This document shows, one piece after another, positions 48,601-61,805 of a stretch of 64,000 bases of DNA. The notes beneath the pieces were generated by a model. That model made no database searches. It was not told where the DNA came from and saw nothing but the letters and a program-made list of their open reading frames with translations. Location: assembly GCA_917880885.1 (NCBI GenBank), contig OU862921.1, positions 53,432,508 to 53,496,507 on the forward strand, written 5' to 3'. The translations under genes were made by a program, and so were the position numbers. Every line of letters starts with the position of its first letter. Position 1 is the first letter of the stretch. This DNA comes from Limnephilus marmoratus (taxonomy: Eukaryota > Arthropoda > Insecta > Trichoptera > Limnephilidae).

Positions 48601-51105
48601 TGTACCAAATTATTACTGTAATCCTTGAATCAACTGTAATTTACTGATGAATGATTCTGCTTTACATTACGTTAATTTTTTTTTTTGTGAAGCTAATTTT
48701 TATAAACAGTAAGACGCTGCCTGACAGGAATACATTTAGAGATCAGGCCACAGAACCCGGACTCCGCCTTCAAATGTCGTAACTGCCAAATAATCCTCTT
48801 TGATCAACTGTTTACATTTTCCGCCAAATTTGATTCCTGCGACCGTAGTTTTGGTGGCGCATACAAATTTGTTACTTAAATTACGAACGGTCGAATAATC
48901 ACATTCGTATGGAAATTGGACGTTTTGCAAATCGGCACCGAGATAACATACAGATCGGTCATTTTACTGAACCGTCAAATACAAGTTATAATTGAGCTGA
49001 CAACAAAAAGGTCATCGCATCGCTTTTGATGTAAAAAATCTGTTTAGATCCGAAAAGAATCTTTTGACGCGGGATATCAAAGCCAAAGGCAAATATTTAA
49101 ATCCTCTGTGGATGAGGTTATATACTTGTGTGAACTGTGCAAATTTTCAGTATTCATATCGCTTTTCGTATCAGCGTGCACAATCAGTCCGTTTACAGCA
49201 ATAATACTATTCAAATTGGTGTTTGTTTGGTGAGGGCTGCCGCTGCATGTTGCTGCTCTTCAAGTATTCCATCACTGAGCGGTGCTGAGAATATCAAGCA
49301 GAGATAACTGGGATGAGACAATACCTGGACTATGGACACAACTACAAACAAAGAATAGATAACAAGGCATCTGAGGCAGATAGATATTTCTAGGTGCATA
49401 AAATCATTGCACCAATGGCGGTTAATACCAAGATACTTACATGTGCTGGATTGTTATTGGTCAAAAAGACTTCGAAACGATTTTAAAAGACAGTTTTAAT
49501 ACAGAGTTCTAGCTAGTAATAAAAATAAACCCGCTTACTTCAATTATTTTGAAATCTGAATACCGAAAAAAGAATATCACAATTTAATGAAACATTGTTT
49601 TAACCACCATTTTTGGTATCACAAATCAATACGTTTCAAAGCCAATTCGGTTTCTTCAATAGTAGGTAGATATACAAAGTAAAAAATATAATTATTTCAA
49701 ACTGTTGTGAACCAATACTTTGTACCCTGATTATGGGACCATTGGTTGGTTTCGAAACGCTTGATTGAAACGAAGTATTTTGTTATAAAACGGTATCACA
49801 AAGTACTTTTACAATTATTGTAAGGGTAAGAATATTAAGTAAATATGCATATAGGCCACCTCACGGATAATACGGAACGTTCGTGTTGTCGAAGTTCGAT
49901 ACACGGATATCCACAGATAATACGAAATATTCCTTTTTTAACTAATAGACAATCAAATATGACATTTGTCGGAAGTACCAATCTTATAAAATAAATTCTC
50001 GTCAAAATAAAATCAAAAAGTACCTATTTCGAATTAATCCTAATAATGGATTGAGGTACAAGCTGCAAAAGCGGCATGTCATCATCATTTAGATATACAT
50101 CCCAGGTTATGTGAAATTATTCTAATACCTTTTATTCGTAAGTGAAGTAATTTTAACAAAATTAAAATGTTAAAAGCATATTTTTTGCATGTTTTTTATC
50201 TCCCCCGACATAAATACTCACTTTTCGTAATAATAAAGCTAAATCTAACTGTTTGAATAAAAAATATTCCGTATTAACGAGTAAGCGGTTCAATACATAA
50301 ATAATGAATATTATCACTTGCGTGTAACTCCTTTCATTACAAAATACATTTCTTTATATGGGTTGATATGTGTTACAGATTTACAAAAAGTAAAATTATA
50401 AGAGGTAAGGAAAGATTATAAGATGTGTTGTAGGAGCCACTTTGAGCAAATAGAATATATAGTAGCTATATAAGTTGTTTTAAATTAGTCATTTCTAAAA
50501 ATTGAAGATTTTAAACGAAAATAAAACTTGCTACGCTCATCAATTCCCTGCAATTTGAAAATTTTATGACACACCCAAATAAACGTTAATTGGAAAGCTT
50601 TAAAATTTAAAAGAAATGAGTAAAATTATTGAAAAAATAACGAACTCAAGAGGGAGGACAAATAAGCTCAAGATTTCATATCTTCGAATTTCAGCAAAGC
50701 TTTTATTTGGGGACTAATTATTTATCGAATATCATACGTATTTTTTTGTTTTTTATTTGAAAGAAAAAGTTATACAATATTACAGGAAATCAAATAAAAT
50801 AAAATATTAGAGAAAAAAGAAAAGTCCCAATAAACTACTTTTAATTTGTCAATGGGTGCTTTTACTTTGAAGGTTAAAAAATAAAACTTATTATGCGGTT
50901 AGACATTTTTTTGCGTTACTACAAAAAATGTTAATACAAACAATTTCTTTCGGCGAGCCAATTTTTTTCAATATAATATTTGTTTTTACATTATTTGTAC
51001 ATTTTTTAAATTTTAGCAGGTAACATATTTAAGCAAGTAGGTATCATGTATTCCAGCGTTCTTTGTCCGTATTTGTTGAACGATTAGGTACGATTAGTCC
51101 TTCAT
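48601..51105. other. Unannotated AT-rich DNA
   Basis: No gene recognised. Around 49610-49800 the phrases GGTATCACAAA and GAAACG recur, which may mark a decayed repeat with unclear ends. Confidence 0.45.
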
Positions 51106-51507
51106 TTAACGTAAATCGAGTATTGTAAGTGTGGTCCAGTCTATACATATAGGGCTATTCATATGCTGAAAAATAATTTTATGCCACAGAATTGCTCTTA
51201 CTGAGAGAATTTTGAAATTCTGGTAAAAGTACGGAACATTGTGTCTTTGTTCGTATACACTTTTATTAGCTAATAATTTAAGTAATGAATTTTGAACTGA
51301 TTGAATGTGATTTACATTTGTCTTACAGGAAAATCCCCAAGCTGCAATTCCGTACCTTATAATAGACTCAGCTAATGATAAATAAATTATTCTAAGTGTG
51401 CATATTGGAACATAGAATTTAAGTTTATATAATCTACTAACAATAGATCTCAGACGTTCATAGACTTTATTTATTTGTAAATCCCATTTGAAAAAGCAGT
51501 CAAACAC
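51106..51507 (-). pseudogene. Non-LTR RT C-terminal remnant
   Basis: The 133-codon frame reads FDCFFKWDLQINKVYERL, then SRLYKLKFYVP, LRIIYLSLAESIIRYGIAAWG, then HIQSVQNSLLKLLANK and FYQNFKILSVRAILWHKI. This is the post-palm module of Jockey/I/R1-like LINE RTs (F-D--L-W--HI, YGI--WG, IQ--QN--LK). It comes from a different lineage than the fragments at 24.6, 42.5 and 62.4 kb. No catalytic box, start or tail is present. Confidence 0.75.
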
Positions 51508-51767
51508 CTAAATAAACATATTTTAAAAACTAAACTATCATTAAAAAAACAATCAGTTAGAATCATAAAAATCAGCCATAGATAATTACAACACTCACAA
51601 TATTGTATTTTCATTCAACATGTTAATATAATTGAGAAAAAACTATTATTACATTCGATGAGATATTTCAGAAATTTTGAAAAGCGCTCTTCAGGTGGTT
51701 TGTTAATTAATTCTATTTTGCTATTATAACACGAAACCGTTTACAAAAATACTCGTAAATAAAGTCA

Positions 51768-51775
51768 ACTCAGGA
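51768..51775. repeat. 8-bp target duplication ACTCAGGA, left
   Basis: Identical to 52914-52921, immediately outside the inverted ends. Confidence 0.9.
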
Positions 51776-52913
51776 TAGGGTTGCCATCCGTCCGGGTTTC
51801 CCCGGATTTGTCCTAGTTTAGAGGGCGTCCGGGGAGCGTCCGGGCGGGGTTTCATTTGATGTCCGGGTTTAAAAAAAAATTAGTCTTTAAATTTAAAGTC
51901 AAACGTATACGTTTGCCCTGAGGAAGGAACGATCGTTCTGAAACCGGTCGGTTTTAAACAAATACAGAAGTGGTTCAAACAAAGCAACATTGTTTCATTT
52001 AATTTTAATTAAAATTAAATTCAATTTCCAAGAATACAGCTGCATTGATTTTTACAAATTCCTTTTAATAAAGGAAGAAATTCTAAAAGCTATCGGAAAC
52101 AGTGATAAATACAAAAAAACTGAAAATTAAAAAAGGCGAGAGGCTGAGGAAGAAGCTTTAATAGCTAGATAATCAAATAATGTACTTATGAGTGCAGTAA
52201 TTTCTTTTCATTTTTGTAGTTAAAGTTTTGATTGTTTTTATTATGTAAAAGAAATTTACATTACGGCTGTTGATTAAAACTTTAAGGTGATATAAATGAG
52301 TATAGTTTTTGATTATTTTATGCTTAAAAAATGAATAATGTAACTTATATTACAGTAAGTCTAAACTTTTAAAAGGTTCAGTTTTGTTGCTTGAGATTTA
52401 AGAAGATTGAATTTAGTTCATATTATGTTAAGAGATATTTTGTTGTTTAAATGGCTGCTGATAAAAATTTAAAGATATAATTATTATTTAGTCAAAGAGT
52501 TACCTCAAAAATTGTAAGACTTAATACTAAAATGGTCTCAGTACTTTTAAGATTTTTGTTTAAAAATTTTATTGAATTTTGTTAGGCTTAATATTTTAAT
52601 AAGGTTTTGTTTTCATAACAGAGTATATTAATAATTTGTGTTTTATTTTAAGAATAAAAAAATTCTAACTGATTATTAAAACAATTTGTAACAAACTGTA
52701 ATAAGATTCTGTTTTGTTAGGTACATTTATAATGATGATAAAAAATGAAAATTGAAAATAAATAAATAGGTGATTTATGACATTTTCAACTGTTTTTTAT
52801 TACACTGACAATGTTTAAAAAAAACGTGTTGACATGTCCGGGTTCTGAGCCCTAAAATCCGGGGTTTTCACGCATCTTGTCCTGGTTGCCAAATTTAAGA
52901 GATGGCAACCCTA
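51776..52913. mobile_element. Non-autonomous hAT transposon, 1138 bp
   Basis: The 13-bp ends TAGGGTTGCCATC and GATGGCAACCCTA are perfect inverted repeats, flanked by a perfect 8-bp duplication; both traits define hAT elements. Subterminal GTCCGGG-type words repeat (for example at about 51790, 51826, 51838, 51861 and, near the other end, at about 52834). The inside is AT-rich and has no transposase frame, so the copy depends on an enzyme encoded elsewhere. It carries a CTGAGGA-hairpin-GAAACCGG motif at 51918-51947. Confidence 0.9.
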
Positions 52914-52921
52914 ACTCAGGA
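52914..52921. repeat. 8-bp target duplication ACTCAGGA, right
   Basis: Exact match to 51768-51775. Confidence 0.9.
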
Positions 52922-55440
52922 GCGCACGAAAAGTTTATAGAAAAAATAATATTTTCAAAAATAGATTTAAACAAAGTGGGTAGTTAAAGTGCCACACGAA
53001 GGGCTTGAATTTCACGCCTGTCTAGCAAGTAAATACTCGTAATGTACAAAGTCAAAAAAAAAATTAAGCGGTCAATAATATTATCACCGACGATGAGAAA
53101 ATAAAGCACATTCAAATCGCTCCCACACCAGCTTAAGGTTTTCTAGCAGAAATATTCCAAACTAATTTATCATTTTTACCTAGTTTTACTACTCGGTTTA
53201 ACACAAGTAACAACAGTAAGGCTTTCTTGTTCTTAATTGCAAAATTTAAAAAAAAAGCAATTAGCCAAAATGATGTCCAGTGCTATATTTTTACAGTAAA
53301 CTGTGACGGTATTTCGATATTATTTTGCTCATCATGGAAATGACGTTATAAGCTGGTTTAGAAATTTCTACTCACTGTTTTAAGTTAGAGGGAGTTTTTA
53401 CTCTTTCAGTAAACAGACTTTCTTCTTCATAAATTAAGACCTAAAGATAAATGGCGATATCAACTAACCTCTAAGGGCGAACAGGAACCCGAAAAGAATA
53501 AACATAAAAATAAATAGAATATTATTGTGATTGGGTGTGGCTATTTGGAATATGGCCCCCTTCCCATTAGTAATAAATTGCCGTTAGTGCCTAAGGAAGA
53601 TCTTATTCTGCCTAGTGCCCAATGCAGTGTCTCTGTGCTCAAGTTGGAGCTAATTCCTCGCTCAGTTCTCAGTTCCCAGTTCCCACTGCCTCGGACGAAT
53701 AATGAACCAAACAATGGCCAATAAAAGTGTTTTACTTTATAAGGTGATAATTACATTGCGGCAATCTCATTGATTGATGAGATCGCTAATTAAATCCTCC
53801 ATTATTTTATAAGTAGCAAACCCGAGAATCTAATGGTATTATTGTTACCGAAATTGAGTTGAACAATAAAAGAGGTCGTATAACGCATTCATTGTTCATA
53901 AATGCCATCGTCAGAAATGTTTATTAGAAAAAGCTGTGGCAATTAGGGAAAATTGTTTAGCAGTTATGATTTGATTGTGTTTTTGATACCGTAGCATGCA
54001 ATATTTTAATCGTAAATTATTTTCAATGCTCTACTGACTTTTTATTAAAGACATAGGGAGCAAACAATGGTACGTAGATAAAAGCATTCATAAACAACTG
54101 TTCATTGTTCATTTTTTTATCAATAATAATTGTAGGCACTTAATAACTCGAATCCTCAGCGATATCATTTCGTGGTTGTATTTTAATTTCGATTTAACTT
54201 TGTTTTCCGAAGTGCATTTAAATGCCGTTTGCGCGTCCAGGAGGTGGCTAAACTTTGTCCAAATAGCACCTTTATTGAAAAAAACTTATGTTAAGGTGAA
54301 CTAGTGTTCTGTAAACTTAAGACAAAGGTTATTCTTGGATAAAGTTGGATTCTTTAAACACTATCCGAGAAAATATGTAGTTCTGTTCTGTCTGCGCAGT
54401 TGCGAACTTTTACTGAAGGCTGGTTGCATTCTTCTTTTATTTGTTTTCTCTATTGAATAGTAACTATGATAAATGGATCTTTCCTATTGCTCGCTCTAAT
54501 CTGTGTACATTTGCGGCAAATGGTCCGTCGTTGTTCGATAAGAATCTTAACTCTTTGCACTGAGGTTTATTAAAGCTCTACAAGAGTAAAAAACAAGCTT
54601 CTTTGAAATATGTTCCGGAAATTCACGCAATTTTAACAAATTAAATCCCCGTGTCTTTTGTTTTTTTGCAACTTTTTTTGCAAAGTGTCTCCTTCAGAAT
54701 TGACGTGTTGCAGGGTAGTTCTGAATCTTCCTGTGTGTACAGATACCTCTTTTCTTTCACCTCCCAGATATATAATTTGTTACGTAAGTAAGTGCATTAT
54801 TAAACAATGCATTATAATTTGGTATTAAGAGACGTACCTGACTTGCTTAAAACCAGCGATTCCCGAAGTTATTTCGAGTAAAAAATGTAGACGATTTTTG
54901 GTCTCCGATGATTTTTTTCATGAAAAAAACATTTGAAAAATTAGTAGGCATTGAACAGTTAGGGTCGGGATGGGGGTTGGGTGGTTAATCGGTTGAATGA
55001 CAAGCGACAACATGTAAAAGAAAAAAAAAATTGTTTTGAAAAAAAAATGAAAAAAACAACAAAAAGTGTCACCGGAGAAAAATTATTTTTTTCATTTTTA
55101 CACCAAAAAAATTCGGGATTCATTGGTTAAGTAGGTATTAAGCAGTGGCGGCCGCTGCCCTGAAAACGTGGTGGTTCACTGATAATCCGTAACTATGAGA
55201 TAACGATTACTAAGCAACATTAGGTAAAAATGATCCCACTAATCTTATTTGGAGAGAAGATCTATTTTAAGCTGTTTTCGAAGTGCGAAAACTTCTACAT
55301 ATCGCTTTTTAATTAAAAATTTTATTTTTCGGTACTAAGAAAATAAAAACACAATACTATTTTTTCGTGAGTAAATCTTAAATTTCAACCCAAAAAACTA
55401 TTTTTTTACAATGTTTACAATGTAGTGTAAGAAAAATATA
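52922..55440. other. Unannotated AT-rich DNA
   Basis: No gene recognised. The 65-codon frame at 53527-53724 has no motif. Confidence 0.5.
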
Positions 55441-55442
55441 TG

Positions 55443-55665
55443 ACGCAAATGTGAATGGTAGAAGAAGTCGGGGACGCCCGAGGAAGACATGGCACGAGCA
55501 AGTGAATCATATACTTGAGTCGGGCCATGTCGAAAGTCGGAATAATAGAAGAGAATACATGAATGTGAGTGAGGCAAAGAGTGTGTGCCAAGACCGAGTT
55601 ATTTGGCGGTCCGTCCTCTCTGCCTACCCCTGTGGGAAACGGCGTGATGGTTGGTTAGTTAGTTT
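55443..55665 (+). pseudogene. Retroelement C-terminal remnant
   Basis: The frame reads NGRRSRGRPRKTWHEQV, then NVSEAKSVCQDRVIWRSVL and AYPCGKRRDGW. This R-RGRPRKTW--QV followed by DR--WR motif is the common C-terminal end of LINE polyproteins of the RTE/Jockey type. Nothing upstream of RGRP is left, and past 55665 the frame continues by chance. Confidence 0.6.
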
Positions 55666-57319
55666 TATATTTTATTTTAAACAGGATACAAACAGTATTT
55701 ATAAACAATGTATAAACAACAGGAGGGCAAAATTGTCAAAGTTACCTATGAAAAAATTGTATTCCTTAATGATCTGCGTTTTATAATTTAAAACACCAAT
55801 CAATAAAAAAGCAAATATCTATATGTAAAATTTAGGTATTTGCTGTACCTTTTGATTAAAAAAAGAATTAATCAGTTTGGTTAAGTATTTTGGCCTTAAA
55901 TCAGAATTTAAGTTTGTATGATAAAGGCCGCTGGGTGGCACACCAAAATATCTTAATTTTTCATACATATGGCCGGTGTTGCGCGCTGGCGATGTTTGGG
56001 ATATTCGATACAAAAACATAATTCGTTCCGCTTGCAATGGGCCTGCACACCGGACAGGGTAAATTCGCGCGGAACTTTGAGAATTTGCTCTCCCTGATTC
56101 ATATTATATTATGCATTATATTGGTAGGTGATATTTTTAATGAAATTCATAGATTTTATATTTTTCGGTACGATATTATAAACTAATTTTAGACGATATA
56201 ATTTACCAGTGCTGCACACAAACACACCGTTCAACCAGCCGCCCTTGGTATTAAGTAGGTCGGTTCTTATTGTACGTATAATTTATTTACATCTTGGTTA
56301 AATTTGATAAATTAATCTTTTCGATTCGTATTCCTCTAATGCTTAGCGTTAATTTCTCAATGAATCCTATCGATAATCATGGTGGATATTGTAAATCCAA
56401 TGGACCAAACTCGCCTCCTAATGGTTGTAATGCTAATACACATACACGACACGTGCTATGATTATTGATAATAACATTTAAGTGATGAATATTCAATTAA
56501 TTAATAACCAACTAAATAATTATTACACGGGTGGGCCGGGGATCAATTAATATAGATACGTAATTATTCTAATTTAATGAGCGTAATAGCGTAATGGGGT
56601 AGTTATTTGTGTTTAACTGCTGGTATAAAACATGCTCTCAATTTATGCGCCCGGGGTGGATGAATAATTGACTTGCATCATTAAAATAATTGGTAACTGC
56701 CAATAAAGAAAGTAAAGTGGATGTTCCGTTTTGTCGATATTTTAAATCGTGTGGGAGTGCATTTCGGGTTTAACCGACTGAAGTAAGAAATAAGTTTATG
56801 CAAATATTGACAAGTGATTTACTGCGTAGAATGATGGAAATGGTTCTTGAAGGGAATATCATCATCACGCTTCATTTGCATAGATAACTCCAAATCGTAA
56901 TTGGAAACTTTGGATTCGTGTGAACGGATCATTTGGCCGGCGATGAGGAACCGTCGAGAGGAACGTTGATGAATTAACGTTTTGACGGATGGTTTAGTTT
57001 TAGTGAATGATACATTCGTTTATGCTCGTGATTCACATTATACACTTACAAAGTTACAAACTATGCGCTGTGTTAATCGCCTTTTTGTTTAAACTCTTAA
57101 GAAATTGGAGGTTCTTAATCTTGTTCACTATTCAAAGATATCTTAATTTACAAAAATGAATGTTTCTTTATTTGTCCCTTATACATTCCTAAACTATTCA
57201 TCAGATTGCGGTGAAACTTTGGGGATTTGATATGGGCATGCCCGCGAAGGTTTCTATATATAATGGAGAGCTCAGGCGTGAGTTGTTTAAAAAAGAAGTG
57301 TATTTCATGTATTTTCTGT
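55666..57319. other. Unannotated AT-rich DNA
   Basis: Nothing supported. Confidence 0.5.
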
Positions 57320-57453
57320 CACCCCTGAACTCACCTTTTCCCTTCCCAGAACTTCATCTCCTTCATTTTCTTAGAAATCCTCAAATCTTTGTCATCTAAT
57401 ACAGGCCCTGAGGGAATTATTTTCCTCGGGGCTCCTGTGTGGAGCTAATATAA
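57320..57453 (+). repeat. Family A retroposon copy A7 (3' part)
   Basis: The tail-side third of family A in the plus orientation. It has CTTCCCAGAACTTC, the hairpin CAGGCCCTGAGGGAA/TTTTCCTCGGGGC, GGCTCCTGTGTGGAGCTAAT and an A-rich end. It is 5'-truncated, as LINE-mobilised copies usually are. Confidence 0.75.
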
Positions 57454-59229
57454 AAAATATGTTTCACAACTCGATATTTCCAATCTTCCAAGAATCCAAA
57501 CATGCAATAATTTTTGGTTAACTTTTCGTTGAAATTTTGCGGCTGAAAACCCTGTCAAAAATAATGAGAAATAAAATTCCCAGCAAAAAACATACATGAA
57601 TATTTTATATTCGGTATTCTAGAAAATAAGTAGGATTCAAGATGATAGAAAAATCTACATCTTCATCTTTTCATTTGCCGTTTCGTGTGTTTTCTATCCA
57701 AAGCCCCGAGGATTGGAAGACTTCATCTCGGTCCCCCTCGCGACGGGAAAATATTAATTTAATCCGGAGTCGAGTTTAATTTAGTAAAATAGACATTTTG
57801 ACATTAAGCTATACGGCGCGGTACCAGTTTCGACAAAACGATTTGTCATTGTTCCAAAGACGAAGATAAACAAAGGGACGCGCTGACATTCTCCGTTGGA
57901 TTTTTTCCTTTATAAATAATAGCGAGTGTTGGAAAGTGGTAAATAGACTGTTGACAATATTAATACATTACACACGGGAATGCCTTTGTGGCCGGGTTAA
58001 CAGTTAGCAGTGTTAGTACCGGAGTGGGCTGGTGTTGGTCTTATGGCTTTATGGTTAGTGTCAGTACGCGCGTTGAGACTTCGTGAGGTTTCCTTGCTTA
58101 TTGCTCGACGCAGGGTCCTAACGAGGATGAGACAGTTAATGATGTCATAAATTAGTTATTGTGGTTTTAATATGTAATTTCAGTAATAAATTCCAATGCA
58201 GAACACATTAAGCTAACTATTATTATTGGTTAAACTGTGGAACCCTCGACATGACACGAAGGGTAATAACTGAGCTGTTAACTTGCTTTGTTACGTTATT
58301 AGTTATTAGTTTAACTTGCTACAGCGTCCATCTTCGTTAATCACTTTACTAGTAAGATGCTTACAAACAATACGGTAAGCATTTACGCTACCTATGTCCT
58401 TATGTTTACATACTAAAGAAATTAGTATTAAAGACAAAAAAATAGTTGGGTATTTCCTATGCAACACGGCAAAAAAATTGAAGAAGAACTTTTGTCTGTC
58501 ATTATCCTATTCCAGTGTCGCGATGATTAGGTATCTACTTTCGTCGTGTGATTTCTGACACTGACCCAGTTTCTTGTAAAGGCCGATGGTACCGACTATA
58601 AATTTATGGAAACCGTTTCTCTCATGATTTCTCTCTGGTTGTTTTCCTTTAGACACGCAGCTGTCATAAATATCAGTTAACAACGCAAAGTAAATGCTAG
58701 ATATTATTGTGAAATCTCATTCATCTTCCTAGATTTCAATTTGATTGTCTGTAAGAATTACTATTAGTCCATTGGGTATGATGCACAATCTTGCTCACTT
58801 CAGCTTTGGTTTAGAATATTTCCCTCGTTGCAGTTGAGTGGTGTGAAGATGAAACTAACACCAGAATAGCAGAAGTGACAGAAGGCGGCAGGTAACAGGA
58901 CAGGCAGCAAGCAGCAGGCAGCAGGCAGACTTGCTAACGAGGTGTCAACACTACTCAACGATCTGCAGTCTTGAGGAGCAGAATATTGGCTAGAGTATTA
59001 TCAAACCGCCCGCTTGAATATGAATACATGATTTTAATGCCTCGAACACTCATCACCTCATACACATCATGTTACGATTTGTATCTAGTTTCTATTTTTC
59101 GTAAAATAGTAATAATAAATTACATTAAATGAAAAAAATCGTACCATTATATTATACCGCGAAATATATATTTTTTAACTCTTTCGGGGAAAATCGTTAC
59201 ATGGTATTTTAATAATGCTGCAGCGTACA
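57454..59229. other. Unannotated DNA
   Basis: A short (GGCAGCA)-like repeat lies near 58898-58928. No gene recognised. Confidence 0.5.
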
Positions 59230-59336
59230 TAAGTATTTATTAATTTATTAATCATAAATGCCCCGATGGATTTTACACAAGTTTATATGTAATTTACTGC
59301 ATTATACAGAGGCAACCAGAGTTAAATTATATTATA
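59230..59336 (-). repeat. LINE tail fragment
   Basis: ATTAATCATAAATGCCCCGATGGATTTTACA resembles the tail region at about 24320-24360 of the minus-strand LINE. Similarity is short. Confidence 0.35.
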
Positions 59337-59992
59337 ACTAGCTGACCCGACGAACTTCGTTCCGCCTCAGAATCAATAAACGTGTGTTAATTTATTAGTT
59401 GAATTAAATTCAGCTTTTTTATTAAGTTAAAAATTACACAACGAAGCAATTATCGATGCGCAACTGCCCGTGTTTTGTTTATGTCGGTATCAGAGATTGC
59501 TTGTTTACGGATTTATATTTTTTGTGATTTTCTTTCTTTTCTACTTCCTTACGGGAATTACGTTTCATTTTTTTTATACGTGTGAGGGAGATTTATTATA
59601 ATTAATGTGCTTTTCCGTTGGAGAGGTGCTGACATACGTTCACCGCTTGTCTGATTTTCGATTATTAACATTTAGTGTGTAAGAAAGAGGAGCAAAATTA
59701 TATATTTAAAAACAAAAGCAAAACAATCAGCGCATTGACATTTTACGTTGTTGAATTTTTGGACTCACTCACTCAATATTATATTTATCACAATATTGTT
59801 GCAGCTCTTTAAAAAATGAGAATTCTTTCCATGCAACATGTATGAGGAAAAGAATTTTCTTAATAATTTTTTTTCGTGAATTTTTCCGATATTTTAATAG
59901 CTATTCTGCTATTCGAGGCGGAGACAAATATGATAAATAAAATAAAATAAAAACGATCCAGCCGTTCTTGAGTTATAAATGGTGTAACTAAC
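59337..59992 (+). repeat. Widespread arthropod-type repeat (ACTAGCTGACCCG...)
   Basis: Starts ACTAGCTGACCCGACGAACT and ends with ATCCAGCCGTTCTTGAGTTA...GTGTAACTAAC. These two edge phrases are familiar from repeats found in many insect genomes. The interior is AT-rich and non-coding. The class of element is not settled from this copy alone. Confidence 0.5.
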
Positions 59993-61009
59993 CCGACATT
60001 GTTTAATATATCATAAGGGATTCATGAAAAACAAAAATATTAAAACCTATGGTGTCTACTTACCTAAATAAAAAGTACAGCTGAGTTGAATATAAAGGCA
60101 TATTAACTTAAAAGCATGACATTTCACTTGTGAATATCTTCAATATTCAAAATAACGTTAACAAAAACAATAACATTTATGACGTTTTTAGGTTATAAGC
60201 CTATTTCTAACAGCTCACCCAATCCGAAATCTCTAAACACTGTGTTTTGAGAACTTTTCCAGGAATATACTTTCGCGTGACATTTAAATTCTTACCTGAA
60301 TTGGTGATTAGGTACAAGGCTGAGTTTCACTTTTTTAACTTTAATTGGGTTAGCTGTAAGAAATATGTCTAGACGCTAAAGCAGTTTTGCATTTTACAGT
60401 TTCAGTTTAAAAATATATATATTTCTAACAATGAACACATTTAAAAAAAAATGTTAAGAATTTTATCTCTGATATTACTTATCGAAAATGTTAAGTTTCT
60501 AAATTAATTGAGAGACTGGTACAGGGTGACCATTTGACCTCTCCAGCTGGACTCTCTCAAACCGTCGCACAGTGGCTGAGATGTTCGGGCGCGCAATTAC
60601 GCTGCTGTATCTAGGCGAAATTGAAGGTGCGAGGAAATCACGCTGTTTGTGTACTTATTATGCAAAAAAAGTATTTTAAAAAATCATGTAAGATATTCTT
60701 CGAGATACGTGCTTTATTTAAATAACAAAAAAAATTTTTTTTATTAAATTATGTCTGTTGCCTTGGTTCAAAGTTTACGTTTTTTCCAAACTTTTTTCCA
60801 ATTTTTTGTCTTTAATGGAGTAAGAATAAAAAACTACTATTCTGCACTCCAATTTTAAAAGGATATTACTGCTGTGTCTTTTTTGTACATGGAAAAAAAA
60901 TCACCGCCAGCTATTGTCAGCCACTCCAGTAATTGCATTTTTGAGGAATGATTGTGTTTCTCATCAATTTTTTGACATTCAATCTTCGCTTTGTGTCTAA
61001 TAAACAAAT
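59993..61009. other. Unannotated DNA
   Basis: A GC-richer island at 60530-60650 includes CGCACAGTGGCTGA (60566-60579), whose exact inverse lies at 62997-63010. No gene recognised. Confidence 0.45.
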
Positions 61010-61805
61010 TTAGTATATTATAATAAAACGAATATAAAACTTTATTCGTGATATTATTACTTTGACGAGCTGAAACCGGTTACAGTTAATACCGGTTAAT
61101 TTAGTATATTATAATAAAACGATTATAAAACTTTATTCGTGATATTCGTGATGTCTTTGAATATTCGTGATGTCTTTGAATATCACGAATAAAGTTTTAT
61201 ATTCGTTTTATTATAATATACTAAATTAACCGGTATTAACCGTAACCGGTTTCAGCTCGTCAAAGACATCTTCAGACTGGTCACACCAGTCTGAAGATGT
61301 CTTTGAATATCACGAATAAAGTTTTATATTCGTTTTATTATAATATAAAACTTTATTCGTGATATTCAAAGACATCTTCAGACTGTTAACCGTAACCGGT
61401 TTCAGCTCGTCAAAGACATCTTCAGACTGGTCACACCAGTCTGAAGATGTCTTTGAATATCACGAATAAAGTTTTATATTCGTTTTATTATAATATAAAA
61501 CTTTATTCGTGATATTCAAAGACATCTTCAGACTGGTGTGACCAGTCTGAAGATGTCTTTGACGAGCTGAAACCGGTTACGGTTAATACCGGTTAATTTA
61601 GTATATTATAATAAAACGAATATAAAACTTTATTCGTGATATTCAAAGACATCTTCAGACTGGTGACCAGCCTGAAGATGTCTTTGACTATGACTGTCTG
61701 AGACTGGTGACCAGTCTGAAGATGTCTTTGACGAGCTGAAACCGGTTACGATCGAATAAAATTAAGTGGAATAATGTTTTATATTCGTTTTATTATAATA
61801 TATTA
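61010..61805. repeat. Array of nested inverted repeats (palindromic satellite-like)
   Basis: Four short modules recur in both orientations. (i) is TTTAGTATATTATAATAAAACG; (ii) is ATAAAACTTTATTCGTGATATTC; (iii) is CAAAGACATCTTCAGACTGGT; (iv) is GAGCTGAAACCGGTTACGGTT. Pairs of modules form perfect hairpins, such as 61261-61281 with 61285-61305 (3-bp loop) and 61305-61327 with 61345-61367 (17-bp loop). A 150-bp unit is tandemly repeated at about 61236-61385 and 61386-61535. There is no coding potential, and I found no flanking target duplication. Confidence 0.85.

Noticed and set aside
53527..53724. 65-codon frame with balanced composition
   Set aside because: No start context, splice sites or recognisable motif.
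61547..61573. Confident hammerhead ribozyme call
   Set aside because: Core boxes are present, but stem II is not flush with them and stems I and III are not evident. It is kept only as a finding to test.
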